From assembly GCF_030123325.1 (NCBI RefSeq), contig NZ_CP126106.1, positions 1,268,001 through 1,332,000 on the forward strand: a DNA stretch of 64,000 nucleotides. The letters are read 5' to 3'. The notes below the pieces were generated by a model. It did not search any database. It was not told where the DNA came from and saw only the letters and a program-made list of their open reading frames with translations. How positions within the stretch are numbered: the stretch's first letter is position 1; each line of letters opens with the position of its first letter. The DNA comes from Peribacillus simplex. GTDB taxonomy: Bacteria > Bacillota > Bacilli > Bacillales > DSM-1321. The translations under genes were made by a program, and so were the position numbers. Positions 54,942-62,601 of the stretch are shown piece by piece.

Positions 54942-55435
54942 AGATCTTTTTGCTTAGCTTAAGACCTAGATTGAGCACATAGACATCATTTGTTAATTAA
55001 AGTTGAGAAAATCTTATGTGTAGGAGCCTGGGTTTCTCCTCATAAATGGTCGGGAAAAAAGAGTAAACTCTATTGAACAAGTTCTTAAAAGCAATGACCA
55101 TACTCAGTGTCAGCTCCCAGTGGTATGACTAAAATAAAGACGACAACAGTATCGGACTACAAAGAAAAGATACCTTCTCAATTGGGCTGCTTTACGAAGA
55201 TCTAGAGATAACGGATATAGGGAACTCTTTTAGATGTAATAGCTTAAATTTGAATGATTCTTACAAGCTTGCAACTTTCAAGGATTAATTTCCCAGGCCA
55301 CTTTACGATAAAAACTTTTTTAACAAAACTACTTGTTTTATTTTGAATACCACTATATAATAAATCTTGTCCAGTAAAGAAGTCAGTAACTAAGCAAGGT
55401 TTAAAACCAAGCTCTAAAGAGCTTGATTTACATAC
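54942..55435 (+). other. Non-coding region with possible gene remnant
   Basis: About 490 bases. A plus-strand frame of about 50 codons without start (about 55134-55288; ...KDTFSIGLLYEDLEITDIG... ending YKLATFKD) reads like protein and may be a gene remnant. Nothing else recognised before the tRNA. Confidence 0.3.
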
Positions 55436-55507
55436 GACTTGTTAGCTCAGTGGGAGAGCACTTCCTTGACAGGGAAGGGGTCGTGGGTTCGAATCCCTCA
55501 CAGGTCA
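55436..55507 (+). tRNA. tRNA-Val (GAC anticodon), somewhat atypical
   Basis: Cloverleaf folds: acceptor GACTTGT / ACAGGTC, D-stem GCTC / GAGC, anticodon stem CTTCC / GGAAG with loop TTGACAG (anticodon GAC), T-loop TTCGAAT. Oddities: a T-T mismatch in the second pair of the T-stem (GTGGG / CCCTC), and the 3' end reads ATCA, so CCA is not encoded. A Rho-independent terminator follows. Functional or decaying is open. Confidence 0.75.
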
Positions 55508-55565
55508 TCAACTACCAAAGGTTCAAATCCTTGATATAACAAGGATTTGGGCCTTTTTTTGTTTT
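55466..55565 (+). repeat. att-like direct repeat, copy at the tRNA
   Basis: From the anticodon loop (TTGACAGGGAAGGG...) through the 3' end of the tRNA and its terminator (AAATCCTTG-ATATAA-CAAGGATTT, T run). Repeated with about 10 differences at 58013-58111. Duplication starting in the anticodon loop is a known signature of tyrosine-integrase insertion into tRNA genes. Confidence 0.8.
55524..55559 (+). terminator. Terminator of the tRNA-Val gene
   Basis: AAATCCTTG-ATATAA-CAAGGATTT followed by GGGCC and seven T. Confidence 0.88.
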
Positions 55566-55614
55566 GTCTTACTGGATGCGTTTAGATCATCGATAGTGAT
55601 TTGCTCACATTTTG

Positions 55615-55740
55615 CTAACGGGACTTCTGAAGGGCGTTGTGGAAAATATCAGCCACTTCATCATCTTGGTTGGGCATCATATGGGCGTAATGCTCTAACG
55701 TGATGCTAGGTTTCGAATGTCCTAAACGAGCTTTATTCAA
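55615..55740 (-). pseudogene. C-terminal remnant of a phage-type tyrosine integrase
   Basis: 41 codons remain, ending in TAG: KARLGHSKPSITLEHYAHMM, then PNQDDEVADIFHNALQKSR. LGHS supplies the last catalytic His region and EHYAH the nucleophilic Tyr of the family. The frame is closed by a stop just upstream; the rest of the gene is gone. It lies 55 bases from the att-like repeat, the normal place for an integrase gene. Confidence 0.8.
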
Positions 55741-55753
55741 TCAACTACCTTTT

Positions 55754-55801
55754 GGATTTATAGTTTTTAGTTTTTACTATGGCTAAAAAAACTATAAATC
55801 C
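55754..55801. terminator. 15-bp perfect hairpin
   Basis: GGATTTATAGTTTTT / AAAAACTATAAATCC around an 18-base loop. It lies downstream of the membrane-protein gene on the minus strand, so it may be its terminator; a remnant mobile-element end is the alternative. Confidence 0.5.
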
Positions 55802-55874
55802 AACTATACCCGAAACCTAATATATTAATTATAGTAGACGTAAACAAACCGAATCTTCCTTTCTGTTGATAATC

Positions 55875-56834
55875 TTATTCTTTATCTTGAATCACAACCC
55901 TAAAGGATCCGAAAGTTTGTTGACTCTCATAATTATCAGGACTTACTTCATAAGGAGATGGAAAGGCGATGAGTTGGAAATTTTCTTCGCTTTCAACTTC
56001 AGGTAGTTTAAAATCAAAAAGATGTCTAGTTTCTGGGGGAATAGTGGTATATAAGACGTCTTTGTTATCTTTAACTGCAACTTGTTCCCAATCTTTTAAA
56101 GCTATGATTGCATATCCCATCTCAGCATTCGTCTCATTTCCGGCAGAGAACTTAAGCTTCTTGTCTTCTTTTTCAGTCATGATTGATTGCAACTTTTCCT
56201 GACTATTTGTGATAGATATATTTTCATTTAAACCATCCTTCACAATAGCATCAGGCTTTACTTTCTTTACATTTTTAACATTTTTCCCGCTGTCAGCTTT
56301 GTTGATGGAAAACCGCATACTTAAAACTTGTTCCAAAATTCCTGCCTTAATTAGATCGAGCTCCTTCAATTTATACTCTGGCTTTTGCACGATTACAAAA
56401 GTCAATTCACTGGAGTCGGAACGAATAGGAACGGAAACAATGATGTTTATGGAGCTGTTAGGTTTCATATCAAAGAAAAATTTATTTACGTCCTGCTCCT
56501 TATTTTTAACTTTAAATTTTACTTGTTTATAATCTTCAAAAACAAGTAAAGCATACTTTCTGTCCTCATCAATGTCGTTGTCTACTGAGGCAACAACTGA
56601 CACTTCATTGTCTGTACTATTAAGTGTACTTCCTTCATCGATAACTTTACCTTTCAAATTTTCCAACCCATATCCAATCGAACCATAATCAGCCGCATTC
56701 GTTACTTCACTTTCTTGTTCAATTTCAACCATATCAGAAGTGCTTAATTCTTTAGGTGAAGATGAAGAATAAAACCAGTAAAAAACTCCAAGCAATAACA
56801 ACATTGATAACGCAACTATGTAGTATTTTTTCAT
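55875..56834 (-). CDS. Membrane-anchored extracytoplasmic protein of unknown function
   Basis: 319 residues: MKKYYIVALSMLLLLGVFYW is an uncleaved anchor or signal, and the rest is polar and probably outside the membrane. Two similar-looking halves each hold a statement such as KYALLVFEDYKQVKF and GYAIIALKDWEQVAV, suggesting an internal duplication of a beta-rich domain. AGGAG precedes ATG 56834. Divergent from the sigma-H paralogue and inside the att-flanked segment. Family not recognised. Confidence 0.75.
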   Translation of the reverse strand: MKKYYIVALSMLLLLGVFYWFYSSSSPKELSTSDMVEIEQESEVTNAADYGSIGYGLENLKGKVIDEGSTLNSTDNEVSVVASVDNDIDEDRKYALLVFEDYKQVKFKVKNKEQDVNKFFFDMKPNSSINIIVSVPIRSDSSELTFVIVQKPEYKLKELDLIKAGILEQVLSMRFSINKADSGKNVKNVKKVKPDAIVKDGLNENISITNSQEKLQSIMTEKEDKKLKFSAGNETNAEMGYAIIALKDWEQVAVKDNKDVLYTTIPPETRHLFDFKLPEVESEENFQLIAFPSPYEVSPDNYESQQTFGSFRVVIQDKE

Positions 56835-57072
56835 ATACCAATCTTCTCCTAATTAAAAGAGATATGCAATAAAGCAGCCTAAAAAGAGGGGGTAAACGGT
56901 TCCTTCAAACTAAACGAAGGTGTATAGGAATGTAGTTAATTGTCGAAAGAATCTAATATCTTCGGAGATTGCTAAAGGTTATTATTAAATAAACTGGTAA
57001 CATATCGCATATAAAATGGTCGTCTGTTTAAACAACAAGGCTCAACTGAATGCAGCCGGTGGAGGGATTTTT

Positions 57073-57741
57073 GTGAATATAGCTATCGAAGAAAAACCGT
57101 CATTCCTATGTGCTAATTTTGAAGATGGAGTATTAATAGAAAAGGTCCGGCAGGGAAATATGGACGCACTAGAAGTTCTGATGAAGAAATATCAATCTTT
57201 TGTAAAGATTAAGGCTAACAGATACTTTTTAATTGGGGCAGATAGAGAAGATATTATCCAAGAGGGGATGATAGGATTGTTCAAAGCCATCAGGGATTTT
57301 AATGGCGAGAAACAATCTTATTTTAAAGCGTTTGCAGAACTATGTATCACGAGGCAGATTATTACAGCCATCAAGGCAGCTACTCGTCAAAAACATACTC
57401 CGTTAAATTCTTCTATTTCGCTTGATATGCCTATTTATGAAGAAAATCCGGATCATACTCTTATGGAAGTAATGACAGACACCGTTATTTCTGATCCCAT
57501 TGCGATATTGATAGATAAAGAATCTGCTGATGACTTGGAATTAAAATTATCTGAGGTTCTAAGTCCGTTAGAAAAGAAGGTTTTGGCTTATTACTTAGAG
57601 GACCTTACTTATATAGAAATGTCTAATAAATTAAATACTCACGCCAAGTCTATAGATAATGCGTTGCAGAGAGTGAAGAGAAAATTGGAGAGTTTATTGG
57701 AACTTAGAAATAGACAAGCAATAGAAGGTCACATTCAATAG
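57073..57741 (+). CDS. RNA polymerase sigma-H paralogue
   Basis: 222 residues, very close to Spo0H/SigH. Region 2 has YFLIGADREDIIQEGMIGLF and AFAELCITRQIITAIKAATR; region 4 has SPLEKKVLAYYLEDLTYIEM and HAKSIDNALQRVKRKL. Both DNA-contacting segments are almost those of SigH, so similar promoters are likely. The N-terminus and the linker between regions are diverged. GTG 57073 is 6 bases after GGAGGG; a longer frame from ATG 57016 lacks a ribosome site. The canonical sigH lies elsewhere (near the rpoBC region) in Bacillus, so this is an extra copy. Confidence 0.88.
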   Translation: MNIAIEEKPSFLCANFEDGVLIEKVRQGNMDALEVLMKKYQSFVKIKANRYFLIGADREDIIQEGMIGLFKAIRDFNGEKQSYFKAFAELCITRQIITAIKAATRQKHTPLNSSISLDMPIYEENPDHTLMEVMTDTVISDPIAILIDKESADDLELKLSEVLSPLEKKVLAYYLEDLTYIEMSNKLNTHAKSIDNALQRVKRKLESLLELRNRQAIEGHIQ

Positions 57742-57743
57742 AT

Positions 57744-57803
57744 AAAAGAGCCATTTACTAGTAAGTAGCTCTTTTGGCCAAAGGGTTTTATAACCCTTTG
57801 GCT
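57744..57803 (+). terminator. Terminator after the sigma-H paralogue
   Basis: AAAGAGC...GCTCTTT, then a second perfect 11-bp stem GCCAAAGGGTT / AACCCTTTGGC (57777-57802). Confidence 0.8.
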
Positions 57804-58256
57804 TTATGTGTTTGAAAAACTTTAATAGTATTTCATAGTGAAATTAAAAATACAACAAACACGTATGGAAGGACACATTTGCTAACATAATTATTTCATT
57901 GAGCTTTATTTATTTTACTGAGCTGATATCAAGACCTTACAAAACCTTGAGAAATCAACCTTCTTTACACTTATTTAATTCAGTTAAACCAGTTTGATTA
58001 TATGAAACAAAATTGACAGGGAAGGGATCGTGGTTTCGAATCCCTCACAGGTCATTAACCAACAAAGGCTCCAATTCTTGATATAACAAGGATTTGGGTC
58101 TTTTTTGTTTTTAAAGATATAGTTCATTATGTATTATTAACTTAATTGGTGGCGGATTGAGAAGGATTTAAACGTACTATAGGTCAATTATTTGAGGAAG
58201 AAGAATTAATCTACTACTATAATGAAGTAAGTCTTTAAAAGGGAAGTGATAGTTAA
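57804..58256 (+). other. Non-coding segment containing the second att-like repeat
   Basis: About 450 bases. Apart from 58013-58111 there is a short coding-like end (KRTIGQLFEEEELIYYYNEV...) at about 58171-58238 that lacks a start and looks like a gene remnant. Confidence 0.35.
58013..58111 (+). repeat. att-like direct repeat, distal copy
   Basis: TTGACAGGGAAGGGATCGTGG..., the T-loop TTCGAATCCCTCACAGGTCAT and the terminator stem match 55466-55565. Upstream of TTGACAG similarity stops abruptly, so this copy has only the 3' half of the tRNA. Confidence 0.82.
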
Positions 58257-58673
58257 ATGCTTTATATAAGCGATATCGAAAAGATAATTAATAACACATT
58301 AGATGAGCATAATTTGGATATCATTCATGAATTTGACAATAATCTAAGTGCACCTATGAGTTATAACGTATCGACCAATACTATAAAATTCAATTACCTT
58401 CAAGTTAACGGTTATAAAGGGAAAATTAGAATTAAAGAGACAGAGGAAGACTTTGTTAAAATTATTCTTTATCGTATGATTGGTTATTATTTAGATTTTA
58501 AGAAAAATAAACATGATTTAAGGATTTTAATGTATGGTCACGAAGAAGAAAAAGAAAAGCTAAAATCTGAAATAGAAACTAATGCTTGGGATTATGGGAG
58601 AACATTAATACCTGAACAATTATTGGAGTCATATGATAAAGTTCGTGAATTAGATAAAATGCTAATAAATTAA
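58257..58673 (+). CDS. Hypothetical protein
   Basis: 138 residues, AGGGAAGTG upstream of ATG. Segments NTIKFNYLQVNG, then FVKIILYRMIGYYLDF and NAWDYGRTLIP have the layout of ImmA/IrrE-type small metallopeptidases, but the HExxH position reads RMIGY, so no zinc site. That comparison is weak. No partner gene adjacent. Confidence 0.55.
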   Translation: MLYISDIEKIINNTLDEHNLDIIHEFDNNLSAPMSYNVSTNTIKFNYLQVNGYKGKIRIKETEEDFVKIILYRMIGYYLDFKKNKHDLRILMYGHEEEKEKLKSEIETNAWDYGRTLIPEQLLESYDKVRELDKMLIN

Positions 58674-59350
58674 GTACTCTAAGAAAATGGAGACCCGGCT
58701 TTAATCTAAAGGCTGTTTTCGCATACTTTGTTGCTATTTACCAAGTAGTGCGGTGTGGTTGATTTCCCCTCCAGATGCTCGCTTTCCGCGGGGCGGGCGG
58801 TGAGCCTCCTCGGCGTAAACGCCTGTGGGGTCTCACCTGTCCCGCTGCTCCCGCAGGAGTCTCGCACTTCCGCTCCAATCAACCTTAAATCGTTTCGTTT
58901 TAAAAACAACAATCTTTACGAAAGAGCCAATCTAAAACAAGAAAAAGAAGCCTTCTTGGAGAATCTCTCTGGAGTTGACTTTTGAGTGAGGAATTAAACT
59001 GATATCCAATAAGACAAGACCTAGAGAAAGATGAGTTGTCTTAGAAAGCTTGATGAATAAACAAAATATCTATACAAGTAAAGCCTGGTGGGTATCCTAC
59101 CGGGCTTTTGTGTATTCTTTTGAAGGAAGTGAGGACTTATGTAAAAGGCTTATGTAAAAATCAAATACTCAGTACAACAAGGACCAAATAATCATATAAA
59201 CTATGATAAACTGAAAAATAATTTAATCGCGCTTTAACTCAATTGGATAATTATGTTAATATTAACTTGAGTATTCTGAACGATCGAAACATAGTAGTAA
59301 TAAGGTTCTTAAATTCAAGGATGTTGACAAATTTATAAAAGGGGTAAGTG
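58674..59350 (+). other. Non-coding region with GC-rich repeat
   Basis: About 680 bases. Holds the repeat at 58757-58884 and a hairpin AAAGCC.GGT...ACC.GGCTTT (about 59080-59113) followed by TTGTG. No gene supported. Confidence 0.5.
58757..58884. repeat. GC-rich structured repeat element
   Basis: 128 bp bounded by GGTTGATT and AATCAACC. Much higher GC than its surroundings. Internal stem GGTGAGCC...GGCG-TAAA-CGCC...GGTCTCACC, plus CCGCGGGGCGGGCGG and CCCGCAGGAGTCTCG blocks. I know closely similar elements from intergenic regions of many Bacillaceae genomes; their function is not established. Open frames across it are chance. Confidence 0.75.
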
Positions 59351-59521
59351 ATGAGTAAAAAAACTGAAGAACAAAGTAAAATACAAAAACCTTCCCTGGA
59401 TAGAGCCGGTCAAAGAGCGTTTATGGGGAATCCTGAGGAATTTAAACTTTCTTTTTATGGGATCTTTATGGCTCTCATTCCCATCATCATATTAGGAATT
59501 ATCGTTTGGTTAAATTGGTAA
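59351..59521 (+). CDS. Small single-helix membrane protein
   Basis: 56 residues, AAAGGGG before ATG 59351. Polar head MSKKTEEQSKIQKPSLDRAG, QRAFMGNPEEFKLSFYG, then one membrane helix IFMALIPIIILGIIVWLNW to the end. Composition and ribosome site support a real gene; family not recognised. Confidence 0.65.
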   Translation: MSKKTEEQSKIQKPSLDRAGQRAFMGNPEEFKLSFYGIFMALIPIIILGIIVWLNW

Positions 59522-60004
59522 TGAACCAACACTAATTTAATAAGGTATTTGAATGGACGAAAATTGGAAGCAACGTATAAAAGGCCTTTTTGTATACTCG
59601 CTAACAACGTACCTTTTTAATGAATAAGAGGAAAGTAGTGTGGTAAATCCTCGGAATTCGGTATTCTATAAACGAGTCGCCGAAGAAATTGATTTTACCC
59701 CCTACAATAAATAATTGCGTCTCCATTTTAGCAGATAGCTTTAATCAGGGGTTTCACAGTTTGTTTTGTCAACTCTCTTATTCATCTATGGGTGCCGTAG
59801 CTGAAAATTGGAGGTGTTTAAGGCAGCTCTTTCTTTATGCTACTATAAGGCAGTGTAGTTGAAGAAGAAAACGAATGAATTAAATACCTAACTTTAGTTT
59901 TTATAATGTAACTGCCGTGCAGGAACAAATATTTAGATAGTGGTCAGAATATATTGAATAAGAAAAAAGAGTCGGCAAAGCGACCCTCCTCTACGATTCC
60001 GTGT
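59522..60004. other. Non-coding region
   Basis: About 480 bases with no gene seen. On the minus strand GAGGGTCG...CGACTC followed by six T (about 59961-59990) terminates the STAS-domain gene. Confidence 0.5.
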
Positions 60005-60826
60005 TTAACTTAATAAGTATTTATTCAATGCTTGTTGTAAAGTTCCCAATGTTTGTGCTTTTTCATTTACTCTCATTCCTATGTTTATCATTTTTCTAAC
60101 CACTTCAGCTCTTAACCCGGTAATCACAGTAGTACATCCCATTAATGAAGTGCCGTCAATAATCTTCATTAAATGATCAATTACTTCAGGCTCCATTTCC
60201 ATAATTCCAGATAAGTCCATAATCAATGTTTGAATACGTAATTTTCCAATCTCTATTAAAACTTTTTCCTCGAGAATATTCGTTCGGTAAAGATCAACCG
60301 CACCAATTAGAGGCAAAATGCATATAGTGGGGGTTATTGGTATTATAGGCACCGAAAGATTTTCAACCAATTCTTTTTGAGCCATTATCAACGAATCTTT
60401 GTATTGAGAATATGTGATAAAAAAAACATTTAAAAATCTGTCTACTTGATTATTAACTTGTTTTTCTACCGAAAAAAATTCTTCAGTAATAACCTTATTC
60501 TTTACCTCATTAAATTCTTGTAGGAACCTCCACAAGGTTCTTCGAATGGCTTGCACCCACTCTAATTTGAAAGATAATGGTATTGCGTGTGTCGCCCAAG
60601 CTATACCTTCTTGCTTAGCGAATGATTGAAGTTCTTGTTCTTTAACCTCAATAATGTATTGAACCAGCTTATGGGCATTATTTATCAGGTCAATATTACC
60701 GACCGTTAAAATTTCTTCAATTTTGTCTTTCACATTAAATGCTTCGTTTAATAATGAATCTTCAAAATCCGCTTTATTTTCTTGGATGAATTCCAGTAAT
60801 TTATAAGTATCTAGTAATCCCTTCAT
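60005..60826 (-). CDS. RsbR-type STAS-domain protein (orphan stressosome-like)
   Basis: 273 residues. N-terminal helical domain (about 1-155) and C-terminal STAS domain (about 160-270: IPIIPITPTICILPLIGAVD, LIMDLSGIMEMEPEV, CTTVITGLRAEVVRKM). This is the RsbR architecture that forms stressosomes with RsbS and RsbT. The first phospho-acceptor (Thr in DITG of RsbRA) is Ser here (DLSG), and the second site reads ITGLRAE. No RsbS/RsbT neighbour. GGGGG precedes the ATG. Confidence 0.82.
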   Translation of the reverse strand: MKGLLDTYKLLEFIQENKADFEDSLLNEAFNVKDKIEEILTVGNIDLINNAHKLVQYIIEVKEQELQSFAKQEGIAWATHAIPLSFKLEWVQAIRRTLWRFLQEFNEVKNKVITEEFFSVEKQVNNQVDRFLNVFFITYSQYKDSLIMAQKELVENLSVPIIPITPTICILPLIGAVDLYRTNILEEKVLIEIGKLRIQTLIMDLSGIMEMEPEVIDHLMKIIDGTSLMGCTTVITGLRAEVVRKMINIGMRVNEKAQTLGTLQQALNKYLLS

Positions 60827-61264
60827 AATTTAATCCCCCTATTTTTTATATGCCAAGACTACTATTACCCTGATATAATAATGACTAAACCAATTTACAC
60901 TATAAGCATCTAATTTAAAGGGGAAATGGTTGTATTTTTGTTAAGTAATATTGTGAAGATTTCCACTTAAACTAGCGTGTGCTTTACCTCAGTAAAAACC
61001 ACAACACTCCAACCTTATAAATCATGTTAATAACTTTGTTTTCTGTTCATAAGATGAATTTTGGAGGGACCGCCTGTTGGCTTAAATAAGAGAAAACCGA
61101 AATTACAGATGTTTTCGGTTCTTGAACTTTATTTAAAAAAGGTTGATGAAGATGACGCGGCCAAAAGATGTTTGAACTTAAGAAGCTTTGGTTATTTTTA
61201 ACTATTTTAATTATTAGTTTATTCTGATAATATAAAATAGATAAAGATTGGAGGAGGAAATAAC
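60827..61264. other. Non-coding region before the secreted-protein gene
   Basis: About 440 bases. One hairpin, AAAACCGAA...TTTCGGTT (about 61092-61116). No gene supported. Confidence 0.4.
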
Positions 61265-61672
61265 ATAAAAAGCTTATTTTTAATCTTAAGTACCTTTGTG
61301 TTAGTTCTGGTAGGTGGAATGGTATTAAGTACTTCTTCTGCTCAAGCAAGTGTTCCTCAGTATTCTTTTCAAACAGAAGATGGAAAATGGGATGGTGAAA
61401 TTGGAAATCCTAACAAAGGTAGTGACTTAGAGGTAGAACTGGTTTCCCCGATCTATTTAAAGACCTCTTCTAAAAGTATTTTATTGACTAATTATAGTAA
61501 CTTATGGGCTCGTCTCTGCAATGCAAGTACTGGAAAGTGCACAGGCTATCATAGCTTAGCAGGTGGAAATACATTATTCACAGGTATGAAAATAGGTAAA
61601 TTTTATGTTGATGTGAAAGATGGATATTCCTCTGGCAAAGTATATGGAAAACTACAAATTATTTTCAAATAA
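61265..61672 (+). CDS. Small secreted protein with apparent ATA start
   Basis: 135 residues if started at ATA 61265, 7 bases after GGAGGAGG (61250-61257). That start gives a complete signal peptide KSLFLILSTFVLVLVGGMVL with cleavage near SAQA-SVPQ. The next in-frame start (GTG 61298) truncates the signal and has no ribosome site. The mature part has two Cys (LCNASTGKCTG), Gly/Ser-rich strands and no known motif. Either a rare AUA start or an ATG-to-ATA change. Confidence 0.7.
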   Translation: MKSLFLILSTFVLVLVGGMVLSTSSAQASVPQYSFQTEDGKWDGEIGNPNKGSDLEVELVSPIYLKTSSKSILLTNYSNLWARLCNASTGKCTGYHSLAGGNTLFTGMKIGKFYVDVKDGYSSGKVYGKLQIIFK

Positions 61673-62010
61673 GTCGTATTACTTGCTACTCATTCTCAAT
61701 GGGTAGCATTTTATTTGAAAAGTTTCGAAAATAAAAATATAAATATATTTGTATAATTTACTATCATTGATTTTTACAACTGCCCTTCCAGGGAAGAAGG
61801 GAAGATTACTGGCATAACTAGCATGTTTCACCAACGCTACAAAGGATACGAGCCACAATACTACAAGATACAGGAAATGTTGTTTGTGTGACATGAAATA
61901 TTGTTTGAGACTTTGTTATTGAACTAACGGGGCAGGATAGTGAAAGAAGGAATTCGCTTTCAAAACTAGAATTTTATATTAATAACTAATGGGTTAGGAA
62001 GGGGATTCTT
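61673..62010 (+). other. Non-coding region after the secreted-protein gene
   Basis: About 340 bases. GCTACTC / GGGTAGC hairpin (61685-61707) with a T-rich tail is the likely terminator. Nothing else seen. Confidence 0.5.
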
Positions 62011-62361
62011 ATGATAATAAAGGGTTTTGGAGGAATCTTTTGGAGGACTAAAAATCTAGAGGAAATAAAAAAATGGTACAGTCAAGTCCTGAAAATTGAA
62101 ATAGAAAATTGGAATGGTACCATTATTACACCACAACCAGGCAATGAAACTATCTTTTCCTTCTTTTCTGAAAATGACCGCTATTTTCCAACAGAACAAC
62201 AAGTGATGTTAAACTTTCAAGTTGAAAATTTGGATGACAGTATCAAACATCTGGAAAAAATGGGTGTTCCCCTTGTTATGGAAAAGACGATTAATGAATT
62301 TGGAAAGTTTATTTGGATTGAAGATCCAGAGGGAAGACGTATAGAGCTTTGGGAGAAGTAA
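62011..62361 (+). CDS. VOC/glyoxalase-superfamily protein
   Basis: 116 residues, two beta-alpha-beta-beta-beta modules: GFGGIFWRTKNLEEIKKWYSQVL and LNFQVENLDDSIKHLEKMG, ending WIEDPEGRRIELWEK, the usual VOC C-terminal motif with a metal-ligand Glu. Substrate unknown. AGGAAGGGG precedes the ATG. Confidence 0.88.
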   Translation: MIIKGFGGIFWRTKNLEEIKKWYSQVLKIEIENWNGTIITPQPGNETIFSFFSENDRYFPTEQQVMLNFQVENLDDSIKHLEKMGVPLVMEKTINEFGKFIWIEDPEGRRIELWEK

Positions 62362-62490
62362 TAGGATAATAATAAATTTTGTTGTTGAATTAATGGGTGT
62401 GTTAGTTCAGTAAGCCTACAAGCTATGGCCGTTTATTTCGATCCGTTCTTAGGCACTGTTCATGATTATGTCCTTATTTTAAACCAAAGG

Positions 62491-62522
62491 AAAAAGCTCT
62501 CCGGAACCGGACAGCTTTTTTG
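62491..62522 (+). terminator. Terminator downstream of the VOC gene
   Basis: AAAGCT.TCCGG-AA-CCGGA.AGCTTT followed by T run; 130 bases after the stop. Confidence 0.8.
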
Positions 62523-62601
62523 TTTTATCAAGTATCAACATATACCACAGTGACTTAAGACTAATTCGATAGAGTGACTTAGCCAACAGATAACGAATAG
62601 A

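Noticed and set aside
58706..58985. Open frames on both strands across 58.7-59.0 kb
   Set aside because: They cross the GC-rich non-coding repeat, have no ribosome sites, and no protein-like conservation pattern.
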